From the NCBI RefSeq assembly GCF_001647545.1, contig NZ_LSZH01000002.1:57300-121299 (forward strand): a stretch of 64,000 bases of DNA. Direction: 5' to 3'. Both the position numbers and the translations under genes were made by a program. Positions 18,225 to 27,885 of this stretch are shown piece after piece; within the stretch, counting starts at the first letter, position 1; each line of letters starts with the position of its first letter. This stretch comes from Acinetobacter sp. SFB. Lineage in GTDB: Bacteria > Pseudomonadota > Gammaproteobacteria > Pseudomonadales > Moraxellaceae. A model generated the notes under the pieces. That model did not search any database, was not told the origin of the DNA, and saw only the letters and a list, made by a program, of their open reading frames with translations.

Positions 18225-19355
18225 TTATATCTCTCTATTTACGCAATTTGTCCAAATTTTTTCATATTGGTGACATACTGTTTCTAAGGTATATTCACTT
18301 TTTACTTTCAAATATGCATTGTGTGCAAAAATTTTAGCTTGATCTGGATTTGAAGTTATAAAATCTAGCGATTCAGTTAGAGCCTCTACATTTTTAGGCT
18401 CTACTACTAATCCTGCAGGATTAGAATATCCATCATTCAACATACTCGCTACAGCACCAACCCTTGTAGCTACGATAGGGCATTGCATAGCCATGGCTTC
18501 AATAATTACATTGGGAAAACCTTCTGTATAGCTTGGAAGTACGAGAACTGTAGCTCGTTTCATTGCATTCAGAACTTCAACTTTGTCTAAAGCACCAGTA
18601 AACGTAATTTTATCCGATTTTATACCCGCTAATTCAATAATCTGATTTTTAACCTCTAATTCAAAAGGTCCTATTAATATTAATTCATCAACATTACTTA
18701 ATGAGGAAAAAGATTGGACCAGCTCAAATATACCTTTATTTTTTGTCACATGTCCTACAAAAAGAATGTTTCTATAAACACGTTTATCATTCCATATGCC
18801 ATCTTCCTGAGTATTCATTACATTTTCTACTGAGTCTGAAATCGGATTAGGAATAGTATATATATGCTTAAAACCTTGACCTGTAAGCGTGTGCTCTGAA
18901 GTATCATCAAGCACAATGACTGAGGAACTTAGTGAAACAACTTTTTGTAAAATCTTCCATTCCCAATTATTCAGTTTACTAATTTCAGGAATACGCCCAA
19001 AACGAAAATGGATAGTTAAAGGGATATTAAATAACTTCGCAATATAAACAAAAAGAACATCCTTCCATAAACCAAGGGAACCACTACTAGTTAAGTGAAT
19101 TACATCGGGCCTATATTTCAATAAGTAATAAAAAAAAATAATAAATGTTCTTATCCCATCTTGAACACCTGAAATTACTCTTGAAAAAAAACTAAGCTTC
19201 GTTATTTTTCTAAAACGAATTGCTGTGTTTTGATGAATAATATTTACGTCAGACTCTTTTTGCTCTTTTAATTCATAATATTTAAGTATATTCACAGTCC
19301 AAGTAGCGATCCCTCCAACAGGAGGTGGCAGCGGAGATAACAATAAGACTTTCAC
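18225..19355 (-). CDS. GT4 family glycosyltransferase
   Basis: Probable capsule repeat-unit glycosyltransferase. It starts MKVLLLSPLPPPVGGIATW, typical of GT4 enzymes. The donor-binding E-X7-E motif appears in PSYTEGFPNVIIEAMAMQCP near residue 285. A hydrophobic stretch around 70-85 (IRTFIIFFYYLLKY) probably contacts the inner membrane. The gene lies in the AT-rich, serotype-specific part of the operon, directly upstream of fnlA. Neither donor nor acceptor can be assigned from the sequence. With the WbuB-like enzyme and the next transferase it makes three linkages, matching a four-sugar repeat. Confidence 0.88.
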   Translation of the reverse strand: MKVLLLSPLPPPVGGIATWTVNILKYYELKEQKESDVNIIHQNTAIRFRKITKLSFFSRVISGVQDGIRTFIIFFYYLLKYRPDVIHLTSSGSLGLWKDVLFVYIAKLFNIPLTIHFRFGRIPEISKLNNWEWKILQKVVSLSSSVIVLDDTSEHTLTGQGFKHIYTIPNPISDSVENVMNTQEDGIWNDKRVYRNILFVGHVTKNKGIFELVQSFSSLSNVDELILIGPFELEVKNQIIELAGIKSDKITFTGALDKVEVLNAMKRATVLVLPSYTEGFPNVIIEAMAMQCPIVATRVGAVASMLNDGYSNPAGLVVEPKNVEALTESLDFITSNPDQAKIFAHNAYLKVKSEYTLETVCHQYEKIWTNCVNREI

Positions 19356-19373
19356 AATAATTTACTCAAAAAA

Positions 19374-20450
19374 TCAACTCATTAGCTCTAAATATTTATC
19401 TGAAATAAAATTTTCATCAAAAAGCTCTAAAGCTTTTTCTCTATTCTGAAGCCCTAGCTGTTGAAGTTCATGTTTATTCATTTGTAATATTTTTTCTAAC
19501 AATTGACTTAACTCTACGGGATTTTCAGGGTTGAAAATAAAACCCTCATCAATAAGTCTACCTACATCCGACACATTTGACGCTATAATAGGTTTAGAAT
19601 TAACCATTCCCTCACAAACAGTATTGGGAAGTCCTTCATAGAAACTAAATAATCCAACTACGTCAGCCTTATTCACGATTTGATTAATCTCTGAAACAGG
19701 ATCATGAAAAAAGAATACGTGATTCAAACCATATTCTGATATTTTTTTAACTGCATCAGTATAAGAATGATCTTCTACACGACCATACCACTCAATATGT
19801 AAGTGATCCTTATCCTCAGTATTCAGTAAATGAACAGCTTCAACCAATACGTTTAAGTTTTTAAGATAATGATGTCTTGCTGCAATAACAATTTTTAACT
19901 TTCCATTTTTTCTAAAAATATATTCACTTCGATTAGGGGCCCATTTATCAAAATCTACCATATTGTAAATAACATGGCATTTAGAGCTAGATAAAGCAGG
20001 ATTAACCTTTCTAACTATATTTATATTTTCAAACGAATTAGCTACTACTGCATCTGCAAAAAAATGGAATTTACGATATAACTTTAATTTCTTAGAGAAA
20101 AATATTTTAGGATTGGCACTACGTTCTCCTACAACCAATTTCCACTCTTTAAAGGGAAAGCTTGCTAGCTCACAAATTAAGTTGGGTACTTCTAAGAATG
20201 ATAAAATAGAGTCGTATTGACCTGATCGAATTATTTTTCTCATCTTTAATATGCGTTTTAAATAATTACCTTCGATAGCCTGAATAACATTTATTTTATT
20301 TTTTTCCAAGTAGTCTAAATAAAAATTATCTTTGTAATAAACTAAAAAATCAACATCATGTCCCTTTTTTTTAAAGGAGACTGCTAAGTTAACTAGTTGA
20401 CGTTGAGCACCACCGGAACCAAGGCTATCAATAACACAAAGTAATTTCAC
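19374..20450 (-). CDS. GT4 family glycosyltransferase
   Basis: Second GT4 glycosyltransferase of the variable capsule region. The GTG at 20450 is chosen: it yields MKLLCVIDSLGSGGAQRQL, a classical GT4 N-terminus, and has AGGTG five bases upstream. A longer reading would prepend hydrophobic residues from within the wzy 3' end. The donor motif is SFYEGLPNTVCEGMVNSKP near residue 285 of 358. KIVIAARHHYLKNLNVLVEA marks the start of the C-terminal Rossmann domain. Sugar specificity is unknown. The coding sequence is strongly AT-rich like its neighbours. Confidence 0.87.
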   Translation of the reverse strand: MKLLCVIDSLGSGGAQRQLVNLAVSFKKKGHDVDFLVYYKDNFYLDYLEKNKINVIQAIEGNYLKRILKMRKIIRSGQYDSILSFLEVPNLICELASFPFKEWKLVVGERSANPKIFFSKKLKLYRKFHFFADAVVANSFENINIVRKVNPALSSSKCHVIYNMVDFDKWAPNRSEYIFRKNGKLKIVIAARHHYLKNLNVLVEAVHLLNTEDKDHLHIEWYGRVEDHSYTDAVKKISEYGLNHVFFFHDPVSEINQIVNKADVVGLFSFYEGLPNTVCEGMVNSKPIIASNVSDVGRLIDEGFIFNPENPVELSQLLEKILQMNKHELQQLGLQNREKALELFDENFISDKYLELMS

Positions 20451-20473
20451 TTCACACCTGAAAAATAATAAAT

Positions 20474-21850
20474 TTAAACTTTTAAAAATAAGTAAATTAC
20501 GATCAAAAAACAATAAAGGAAACAACCATAGAAAGTTGTAACTTTAAAATTCTGCCTAGTTATAGCCACCTCTTTAAACCAAATGTACAATAAAAAAATG
20601 AAAGGATAAAATACAATAATACGTCTAAGAGTCATATTAGCTGTATTAGCTATTAGGAAAATTAAACACAAAATACTTAAAACAAGAATTTCATTTTTTA
20701 AAAGTAAAACTCTTCTTTCAAAAAAAAGCCACTTACATAGCGAGAAAAATATAATAAACCAAAAAAAGGCATATATTATCTGCAATAACCCCTCAATAGT
20801 TTTGTAGACATTTGTAGAAGATTCCAATAATAACCATGAAGGAAAAGGCTGTATTTGTGAGTTAATAATTACACCAATTTCTTTTGTTATAGGTGGTAAT
20901 TGATAAATATATTTAGCAAAAGAGTCTTCCTTAGAATCAACACTAGTCTGAGTAAATTCACTGTACATATCCAACCTTGATGACAACTTACTCACATGAT
21001 TAAAAAACAAAAAACTCAATATTGAGATTGAAACAATAGAAACCAAAATCAATATATTTTTATTATTCTTAAAAACCTTAAAACAATAAAATAGAATAAA
21101 TAAAGAAAAAAACAAACCATGCTCAAAACGAAGTTGCCAAATTAGCAATAATAAAAATAACAATAAAAATAATTTTAAATACTTTTTATTTAAATTTTTA
21201 CTAATTAAAATATATATTCCGATTGTGTAAAAAAAAGCAATAGGAATATCTCTTAACAAATTAAAAGAGTAAAAACTAAAAACAGATAAGAACATAAAAA
21301 TCAAAGTATAATAAAAAGATTTTCTAGTGTCGACATATATATTTAATATTTTAAAAACTAAAACTGAGGTTAGTATTCCAAATAGTGTTGTGCCTAAAAA
21401 TTGTAATAAAAGATGATTTCCATCAAAAAAACTATTTGCTATTGAGGCTAAAGTAGATATATAAAACACATATCCAGCATATTCCAAATAATCTCTAGAA
21501 ATATAACTATCTTTAAAGTTTTCAGAAATACTTTTATATTGATTAGTATCTGTTAATAAGTAGAATTTATATTCATCTAACCAATCTTGTGTAAAGAGAG
21601 ACCAATCAACTTGATAACCTAAAAAATGATTAATCGCTAATAATACATAAAAGCAAAAAACTATATTATAAACTTTATTTTCTGCATAATTATTCCTTCT
21701 ATCACCAACTAAATAAGCAAATATATTTCCTAATATAAGCATAAATAAAGAAAAGTAAAAAGTTGATGATGATAAAGTGATAAAAAAAGCAAATAGACAT
21801 ATAGCACCAGCTAAAACAAATGAAAGTGCCAAATTATTCAAACTATTCAT
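20474..21850 (-). CDS. wzy: Probable capsule repeat-unit polymerase Wzy
   Basis: Polytopic inner-membrane protein with about ten or more hydrophobic segments and larger hydrophilic loops at roughly residues 85-120 and 285-330, as in Wzy polymerases that join repeat units in the periplasm. FNLLRDIPIAFFYTIGIYILIS near residue 200 resembles the conserved LRD region seen in many Wzy proteins. It is the only candidate polymerase in a cluster that also has wzx, wza, wzb and wzc, which supports the call by elimination. Sequence identity to any known Wzy is not something that can be judged here. Very AT-rich; length 458 residues. Confidence 0.8.
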   Translation of the reverse strand: MNSLNNLALSFVLAGAICLFAFFITLSSSTFYFSLFMLILGNIFAYLVGDRRNNYAENKVYNIVFCFYVLLAINHFLGYQVDWSLFTQDWLDEYKFYLLTDTNQYKSISENFKDSYISRDYLEYAGYVFYISTLASIANSFFDGNHLLLQFLGTTLFGILTSVLVFKILNIYVDTRKSFYYTLIFMFLSVFSFYSFNLLRDIPIAFFYTIGIYILISKNLNKKYLKLFLLLFLLLLIWQLRFEHGLFFSLFILFYCFKVFKNNKNILILVSIVSISILSFLFFNHVSKLSSRLDMYSEFTQTSVDSKEDSFAKYIYQLPPITKEIGVIINSQIQPFPSWLLLESSTNVYKTIEGLLQIIYAFFWFIIFFSLCKWLFFERRVLLLKNEILVLSILCLIFLIANTANMTLRRIIVFYPFIFLLYIWFKEVAITRQNFKVTTFYGCFLYCFLIVIYLFLKV

Positions 21851-21878
21851 AATTAAACCAAAATTATTTTTTTATAAA

Positions 21879-22895
21879 TCATTTAACAATCTCTTTTCTT
21901 AAATTTTCCATTATCCAAAATTGTGGGTTAAACTCATCTTCATGCCATATTAAATTTTCATCCCAATAACCAGGACAAAGATCATAAGCTAAACTAGTAA
22001 ATCCATAACTAATTTCAACAATCAAGGGTCTTCCATTGTAAAGTACAAAATCAAAGGCAGTACATAATGATTTAATTTTATTATTAACTTCAAATGCTAA
22101 TTGAATACAACTTTCATTAATTTCATTTTTATCATAAACAATATTACCACTTCCTGAAGCACGGAAATCATTCTCCCTAATCATTCGCTTAATTGCAAAA
22201 GCTTTATCACCTATTATGATTACCCTTATATCAGAATCATTATTGGGGATAAATTCTTGAAAATAGATATAACCTCTTTCTGCGGGCAGTTGTTTAGCAA
22301 ATTTAGGAATAATAAAAATTCGAGCAAATCCTTTTAGAACTCCAATAAACGTATCTTTTCCACTTTTAAATTTATTAAATCTTTCCTTGAAGTAACCTAA
22401 ACGATCAAACTGAGCAAAGCCACGACCAAATGCTGTATTAATTAGCGCTGTTGCTTGTGAATAACTTCTGACCAGCTTTACATTAGACGCACCTGCACCA
22501 CCTTTAAGTTTAAAAACTTTCGGGTATTTAATTTGTTTGGCCCAATTTAGAGCCTGCTTTTTATCATAGAATACATAGCTTGGTACTAATGGTGCTTCTA
22601 TTGCTTCTAACAAATATTTTTGAGCTACTTTATCATCAAAGTGCCAACCCGTTTTAAAATCTGGAAAAACTTTAATACCAGCATGCTCTAGAGCAAACAA
22701 TATTCTCTTAGCTGTTAAAACATCTTTATATTGCGCATGATGATGATGCCACATAAAAATATCATAACCCTTAAGCTGCTCAACAATATTGCTATCAAAA
22801 GCATTTACTAATCTATATTCAATTTTTTCTTTTTCACAATATTTTATCCAGCGATCAGAAAAACTATGAGGATTATGATGGATAGCAACCTTCAT
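21879..22895 (-). CDS. ATP-grasp domain protein (RimK/GshB-like ligase) of the capsule cluster
   Basis: Probable carboxylate-amine ligase. An N-terminal pre-ATP-grasp region (residues 1-95) is followed by an ATP-grasp fold. YPKVFKLKGGAGASNVKLV near residue 125 gives the nucleotide-binding lysine and glycine loop. YFQEFIPNNDSDIRVIIIG near 215 and IRENDFRASGSGN near 240 resemble the IQ-x-DIR and FRSNxxRGG regions of RimK. PLIVEISYGF near 300 carries the magnesium-binding Glu. It overlaps wzx by four bases and precedes wzy, so it belongs to the serotype-specific set. By inference it joins an amino acid or other amine to a sugar carboxylate, perhaps the GalNAcA made by Gna and Gne2. The true substrate is unknown. 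Confidence 0.82.
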   Translation of the reverse strand: MKVAIHHNPHSFSDRWIKYCEKEKIEYRLVNAFDSNIVEQLKGYDIFMWHHHHAQYKDVLTAKRILFALEHAGIKVFPDFKTGWHFDDKVAQKYLLEAIEAPLVPSYVFYDKKQALNWAKQIKYPKVFKLKGGAGASNVKLVRSYSQATALINTAFGRGFAQFDRLGYFKERFNKFKSGKDTFIGVLKGFARIFIIPKFAKQLPAERGYIYFQEFIPNNDSDIRVIIIGDKAFAIKRMIRENDFRASGSGNIVYDKNEINESCIQLAFEVNNKIKSLCTAFDFVLYNGRPLIVEISYGFTSLAYDLCPGYWDENLIWHEDEFNPQFWIMENLRKEIVK

Positions 22896-24160
22896 TTTGC
22901 TAATATACTCCGTTGAATAGCTTTAGCTTTAAACATAATAGATAAACCTAATAGAACTCTCGTTCCCGTTATCAAAATGGCTGCGCCCAAGAAATTATAA
23001 AAATAAATAAGTGGAAAAGAGACAACAAAACCAATCATTGAACATGCAATCGTAATATTTCTTAAAGATTTTTCAAACCCGTGAATTATCATATAATTTA
23101 AGCCATAGGTACTGATGAGTGTCTGAAAAATTAAAGAAAATGCAATAATTTGTAAAACAAGTATTGCATCGTAAAATTCAGCAGTAAAAAATATTTTAAT
23201 AATAAAGGGCGCTAAAATAATTAATAAAATAGCGGATATCATTGTAATTAAAATATTGATTTTAGCATAGATACTATGGTTGTTTGACTTTCTAGATAAA
23301 AATGGGAAAAAAACTCGTGATAATATATTAATAAACTGTTGAGCAATATTAGCAAATTTACTACCCGCATCTAATAAGCCATTAGCTATGCTCCCCCCCA
23401 AAAAACCAAGAAGTACTGAAGAAAAACTATTATAAAAATTTGGAACAATATTATTTATAAAGACATCTTTACTATTTTTTATAGTCTCCACTACCTCTTT
23501 ACTTTTAGGGGCTATTATTTTAACCTTCCATTTAAACAAAATTAGGTAAAATGAAACTATGCCTACTAATATCGAACCTAGACTTAAAAATAAAGGCTGT
23601 AAAATGAAATCAGATTTTTCTTGAACAAATATAAAAATACATAAGGTAAAAATTAATTTAGAAATTAAATCAAAAATAGTAATAAATTTCATTTTTTCAA
23701 TTGCTTGAAAAAACCAATCTGCAAATAAAATTTTTGCTGGTACTAGCATGAAAGTAATGAATAATAAAGTCTGATTTTCTTTTAGATAAGGAATATACTC
23801 AGTAAGAATAAAAAGTATAATAAAAGAAATTAGTGCAAGTAAAATTTTAGCCCATAGTACATTAGAAAAAATTTCTGAAACCTTTTCTAGATTTCCTCTA
23901 TTACGTGCTATATCACGGGTCGCCGTATAACTAAATCCCCAATCAGTAATAGTCTGAAACCAGACTATTACTGCTGCTGCAAAAGCAATTTTTCCAAAAC
24001 CCTCTACCCCTATTACCCGTGCTAAATAAGGAATAGTGAGTAACGGAAAGATGTAGCCAGTAATTTGCATTATCATGAGATAACCAAAGTTACTGGCTAA
24101 AGCTTTACTATCTTTATTAGCACTTAAACGATTTTTAAGTGCCTTAATTCTATTTCGCAT
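22892..24160 (-). CDS. wzx: Repeat-unit flippase Wzx
   Basis: Moves the undecaprenyl-linked repeat unit across the inner membrane. It is a 422-residue polytopic protein of the MOP/PST superfamily with about twelve to fourteen hydrophobic helices. The N-terminal MIMQITGYIFPLLTIPYLARV and the following GVEGFGKIAFA are characteristic of bacterial Wzx proteins. It starts three bases after gne2 and its end overlaps the ATP-grasp gene by four bases. AT-rich codon use matches the rest of the variable region. Confidence 0.9.
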   Translation of the reverse strand: MRNRIKALKNRLSANKDSKALASNFGYLMIMQITGYIFPLLTIPYLARVIGVEGFGKIAFAAAVIVWFQTITDWGFSYTATRDIARNRGNLEKVSEIFSNVLWAKILLALISFIILFILTEYIPYLKENQTLLFITFMLVPAKILFADWFFQAIEKMKFITIFDLISKLIFTLCIFIFVQEKSDFILQPLFLSLGSILVGIVSFYLILFKWKVKIIAPKSKEVVETIKNSKDVFINNIVPNFYNSFSSVLLGFLGGSIANGLLDAGSKFANIAQQFINILSRVFFPFLSRKSNNHSIYAKINILITMISAILLIILAPFIIKIFFTAEFYDAILVLQIIAFSLIFQTLISTYGLNYMIIHGFEKSLRNITIACSMIGFVVSFPLIYFYNFLGAAILITGTRVLLGLSIMFKAKAIQRSILAK

Positions 24161-24162
24161 AT

Positions 24163-25188
24163 TTACTTACTGAAATTGATATACCAAGGCATGGCTTGAT
24201 CAATTCCTTGCGAAATTACAAATTCTGGTTTGTATTCTAATAAGTTTTTTATTTTTTCAATACTTGCCTGTGAATGACGCACATCACCAGCACGGAAGTC
24301 CCGATATACAGGCTCTTTCGTATAAGTCACGCCATTTTCATTTAAGGCAGTTTTAATGGCATTAAACAAATCATTTAACGTGGTACGATCTCCGACTGCC
24401 ACATTATAAACCTGATTTTTAGCTTCATCATTTTGCGTAGTAGCTGCCAGAATATTGGCCTGAACCGTGTTTTCAATAAAACAGAAATCACGACTGGTTT
24501 CACCATCACCATTAATGAAAACATCATTACCAGCAATCATGGCTGCTGTCCATTTTGGAATGACTGCCGCATAGGCCCCATTCGGGTCCTGACGCTTGCC
24601 GAAAACATTGAAGTAACGCAAACCTATGGTTTTAAACCCATAGGTTCGGGCAAAGACTTCAGCATACAGTTCATTTACATATTTGGTGACCGCATAAGGT
24701 GAAAGTGGCTTACCGATATTTTCTTCAACTTTAGGCAGTGCCGGATGGTCACCATAAGTTGAACTGCTGGCGGCATAGGTAAAGCTTTTCACTTCTGCAT
24801 CACGTGCAGCAGTCAGCATATTTAAAAAGCCGGTAATATTGGCTGCATTGGTGGTAATCGGGTCAGCAATCGAACGCGGTACAGAACCTAAAGCGGCCTG
24901 ATGCAACACATAGTCCACTCCTGCACAGGCTATCTGGCAATCTTCAAAATTACGGATATCACCTTCGTAAAATTTAAAGTTCGCCCATTGTTCAGGAGTC
25001 ACCAGACCCTGCACTTCATCCAAGTTATGCTGATGACCTGTGGCAAAATTGTCCAGACCCACCACATTTTGGTTCAGCTTTAACAGGGTTTCCAGTAAAT
25101 TTGAGCCAATAAAGCCTGCCACACCGGTAATTAACCAGGTTTTAGGTGCTTGTTGTAGTTGCTCGCATACAGTTTGATATTGGCTCAT
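24163..25188 (-). CDS. gne2: UDP-N-acetylhexosamine(uronate) 4-epimerase Gne2 (WbpP/TviC type)
   Basis: Extended short-chain dehydrogenase epimerase. [17 protein letters not shown] forms the NAD loop at residues 19-35. [11 protein letters not shown] carries the catalytic Ser, and [13 protein letters not shown] the Tyr-X3-Lys pair. The ~20-residue N-terminal extension ([17 protein letters not shown]) is typical of WbpP/TviC, which act on UDP-GlcNAc or UDP-GlcNAcA. Coupled to gna 18 bases upstream, it most likely converts UDP-GlcNAcA to UDP-GalNAcA for the capsule. Gne1 at the other end of the operon is a different, GalE-type enzyme. Confidence 0.9.
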   Translation of the reverse strand: MSQYQTVCEQLQQAPKTWLITGVAGFIGSNLLETLLKLNQNVVGLDNFATGHQHNLDEVQGLVTPEQWANFKFYEGDIRNFEDCQIACAGVDYVLHQAALGSVPRSIADPITTNAANITGFLNMLTAARDAEVKSFTYAASSSTYGDHPALPKVEENIGKPLSPYAVTKYVNELYAEVFARTYGFKTIGLRYFNVFGKRQDPNGAYAAVIPKWTAAMIAGNDVFINGDGETSRDFCFIENTVQANILAATTQNDEAKNQVYNVAVGDRTTLNDLFNAIKTALNENGVTYTKEPVYRDFRAGDVRHSQASIEKIKNLLEYKPEFVISQGIDQAMPWYINFSK

Positions 25189-25206
25189 GTTTAAGGTCCC
25201 TATAAA

Positions 25207-26484
25207 TTACAGACGAAGGTCAGATTCAGATTGATCCAGTACATATTTCAGGTCATATAAAATATGTGCTGACTTGCCCAGGGCACGTAATGCTTCGGCA
25301 CCCATGGCTTTAAACTGATCATGGGCAACGGCTAGAATCACCGCGTCATACTGCCCCTGTTCCAGATTGGAGACTGGAGTAATCCCGTATTCATGTTGAG
25401 CTTCGTTTGCGTCCACCCATGGGTCATACACATCTGCAGCAATATTGTATTCTTTAAGCTCATGCACAATATCAATAATTTTAGTATTACGAATATCGGG
25501 GCAGTTTTCTTTGAAACTTAAGCCGAGTACCAAAACTTTAGCACCTTCAACCTGAATTTTTTTCTTGATCATCCCTTTGACAAGCTGAGTCACGACATAA
25601 GCGCCCATAGAATCGTTTAAACGACGACCTGCCAGAATAATTTCAGGATGATATCCAATGGCTTGAGCTTTATGGGTTAAGTAGTACGGGTCTACACCAA
25701 TACAATGTCCACCGACTAAACCTGGACGGAAAGGTAAAAAGTTCCATTTTGTACCGGCAGCTTCTAATACAGCTTCAGTATCAATACCCATTTTATTAAA
25801 AATAATGGCAAGCTCATTAATTAAAGCAATATTTACATCACGTTGCGTGTTTTCAATGACCTTTGCTGCTTCAGCAACTTTAATACTTGAGGCTTTATGG
25901 GTACCTGCTTCAATCACCAAGTTATAAACCTGGTCTACAAAGTCAGCGACTTCTGGAGTAGAACCCGAAGTAATTTTTAAAATATTAGTGACACGGTGCA
26001 GTTTATCACCCGGGTTAATACGCTCCGGGCTATAACCGGCAAAGAAGTCCTGGTTAAAAGTCAAACCTGAAACTTGCTCTAAAACTGGAATACAGGTTTC
26101 TTCGGTTGCACCCGGATATACAGTGGATTCATAAACCACTACATCCCCTTTATTTAACACCTTGCCAATACTGGTTGAAGCTTTTACAAGCGGCGTTAAA
26201 TCTGGCTGTTTAAACTCATCAATAGGGGTTGGAACCGTTACAATAAAGAAATTACAGTCTTTTAAATCATCTAAATTCGCTGAATAAGTTAAATGAGCCG
26301 ATTGTACTAATTCTTCTGGTGATACTTCTAAGGTATGGTCTTGACCACTTTTTAACTCATCAATCCGTTTTTGATAAATATCAAAACCCACAACTGGTAC
26401 TTTTTTTCCAAATTCAACTGCTAAAGGTAAGCCGACATATCCTAGACCAATTACGGCAATCTTGAGTTCTGACAAAGTGAGCAT
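25207..26484 (-). CDS. gna: UDP-N-acetyl-D-glucosamine 6-dehydrogenase Gna (WbpA/TviB/WecC class)
   Basis: Oxidises UDP-GlcNAc (or UDP-GalNAc) to the uronic acid. The NAD loop is [15 protein letters not shown] at residues 12-26, and [10 protein letters not shown] is the substrate-binding stretch. The active site [16 protein letters not shown] contains the catalytic cysteine near residue 258, and [14 protein letters not shown] follows near 328. Its 425 residues match Gna of Acinetobacter. As first gene of the capsule operon it lies next to the divergent promoter region. It keeps the cysteine that ugd in this same operon has lost. Confidence 0.95.
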   Translation of the reverse strand: MLTLSELKIAVIGLGYVGLPLAVEFGKKVPVVGFDIYQKRIDELKSGQDHTLEVSPEELVQSAHLTYSANLDDLKDCNFFIVTVPTPIDEFKQPDLTPLVKASTSIGKVLNKGDVVVYESTVYPGATEETCIPVLEQVSGLTFNQDFFAGYSPERINPGDKLHRVTNILKITSGSTPEVADFVDQVYNLVIEAGTHKASSIKVAEAAKVIENTQRDVNIALINELAIIFNKMGIDTEAVLEAAGTKWNFLPFRPGLVGGHCIGVDPYYLTHKAQAIGYHPEIILAGRRLNDSMGAYVVTQLVKGMIKKKIQVEGAKVLVLGLSFKENCPDIRNTKIIDIVHELKEYNIAADVYDPWVDANEAQHEYGITPVSNLEQGQYDAVILAVAHDQFKAMGAEALRALGKSAHILYDLKYVLDQSESDLRL

Positions 26485-26781
26485 TTTTGAGCCTTGCTTA
26501 TTTATATAATCTAAGAGGTGAATAAAAACGCTAAGAACTATATCAGAAAATCAAGTATTTTTTGTTGCTAATTTATATAAAAATCAATTAAAAACTTGAA
26601 CAAATATTTTTTAAAAGATGCATTTTTATTGAATTTATAATAGATTTGTCTTCTTTTATCTAACACCTTTCATCTATTTATAAATAGTAAATAGCTTACA
26701 ATTTGTTATATTTTTTTCGTAATTAGAAAGGTAGAATAACTTAAGTTGAAGTTTTTAATAATTTTTAAAACAGGATTTAGA
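26485..26781. promoter_or_regulatory. Divergent capsule promoter region between gna and wza
   Basis: This very AT-rich gap separates the two divergent capsule operons and must hold both main promoters. TATAAT is present on the plus strand at 26636-26641 but no good -35 box is spaced to it. On the minus strand TTGTTC and TATATA occur 18 bases apart around 26565-26605. Neither is strong enough to assign firmly. No JUMPStart/ops element was recognised. Confidence 0.45.
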
Positions 26782-27885
26782 GTGAGAAAAATTCAATATA
26801 CTGCTTTACTGGTTTTAAGTTGTGCCATGACAGGTTGTGCAATTACTTCTGGTTTACAAACTTATGATTTACCAAGTGAAGGAGTTTACCAAACGGATTT
26901 AGGCACTCAGGTGAATGTCATCAGACTCACTCAAGAATCTTTATTTGCGGTACAACCGGCCGAAATTAATCTTCGTCAAGATTATGCACATTTATTTAAT
27001 GCTTCCCATAAAAACTATAAACTCAGTGCCGGTGATGTTCTTTCCATTTATTTATGGGCGTATCCAGATATTACTCCACCCACCACAACTATTAATAATG
27101 AACAATCTGTTCAAGCCAATGGCTATCAAATTGATCAAAATGGCTATATCCAGTTTCCCATGATTGGTCGTTATAAGGCTGCAGGAAAGTCTTTAACTCA
27201 GGTCAATCAGGAGATGCGTAGCCAGCTTGCGCGTTATTTAAAGACCCCTGATGTAATTGCGCGGGTGTTGTCTTATCAAGGCCAGCGCTTCTCTGTGCAA
27301 GGTAATGTGACCAAAGGCGGACAATTCTACTTAAGCGATCAACCTGTCAGTGTGTATACAGCTTTAGGCATGGCGGGTGGTGTAAATTCTCAACAGGGTG
27401 ACAATGCCTCTATTACTCTAATCAGACAAGGCCGTAATTATCAACTCAATACAATTGAGCTGGAAAAAGCCGGACTTTCTTTACATAACTTACTCATACA
27501 ACCCAATGATACCCTGTATGTCAATTCACGTGAAAACCAGAAAATTTATGTGATGGGTGAATCGGGTAAAAACCAGTCTTTGCCTATGCGGGACCAAGGC
27601 ATGAGTCTGAGTGATGTTTTAGGTGAGAGTTTAGGTTTAAATCCGCTCTCTGCCAGCCGCAGTAAAATTTACGTCGTTCGAAGCAATACTGTTGATACTT
27701 CTACAGAAGTGTATCAATTAGATTTAACCAGCATTGCCGATTTTGGTTTAGCCAATAAGTTCAAAATGCGCAGCAATGATATTGTCTATGTGGATGCTTC
27801 AGGCTTGGCGCGTTGGCAGCGTGTCGTGAACCAGGTTATTCCGTTCTCAAACGCACTTTATAATCTGGATCGCCTGGGGCAATAA
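26782..27885 (+). CDS. wza: Outer-membrane polysaccharide export lipoprotein Wza
   Basis: Forms the octameric outer-membrane channel for capsule export. The GTG at 26782 is chosen: AGGA lies six bases upstream, and the product then starts MRKIQYTALLVLSCAMTGC, a lipoprotein signal with the lipidated cysteine at residue 19. A TTG 36 bases upstream would add residues ahead of this signal. YKLSAGDVLSIYLWAYPDIT begins the polysaccharide export (Poly_export) domain. SLBB-type repeats follow (FSVQGNVTKGGQFYL, IYVMGESGKNQSL), and a C-terminal amphipathic helix ends the protein. Length 367 residues. wzb starts at its stop codon. Confidence 0.95.
   Translation: MRKIQYTALLVLSCAMTGCAITSGLQTYDLPSEGVYQTDLGTQVNVIRLTQESLFAVQPAEINLRQDYAHLFNASHKNYKLSAGDVLSIYLWAYPDITPPTTTINNEQSVQANGYQIDQNGYIQFPMIGRYKAAGKSLTQVNQEMRSQLARYLKTPDVIARVLSYQGQRFSVQGNVTKGGQFYLSDQPVSVYTALGMAGGVNSQQGDNASITLIRQGRNYQLNTIELEKAGLSLHNLLIQPNDTLYVNSRENQKIYVMGESGKNQSLPMRDQGMSLSDVLGESLGLNPLSASRSKIYVVRSNTVDTSTEVYQLDLTSIADFGLANKFKMRSNDIVYVDASGLARWQRVVNQVIPFSNALYNLDRLGQ

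Noticed and set aside
20451..20525. N-terminal extension of the second GT4 gene
   Set aside because: The extra residues are hydrophobic, come from the wzy 3' end region and precede the canonical GT4 start, which has its own AGGTG site.
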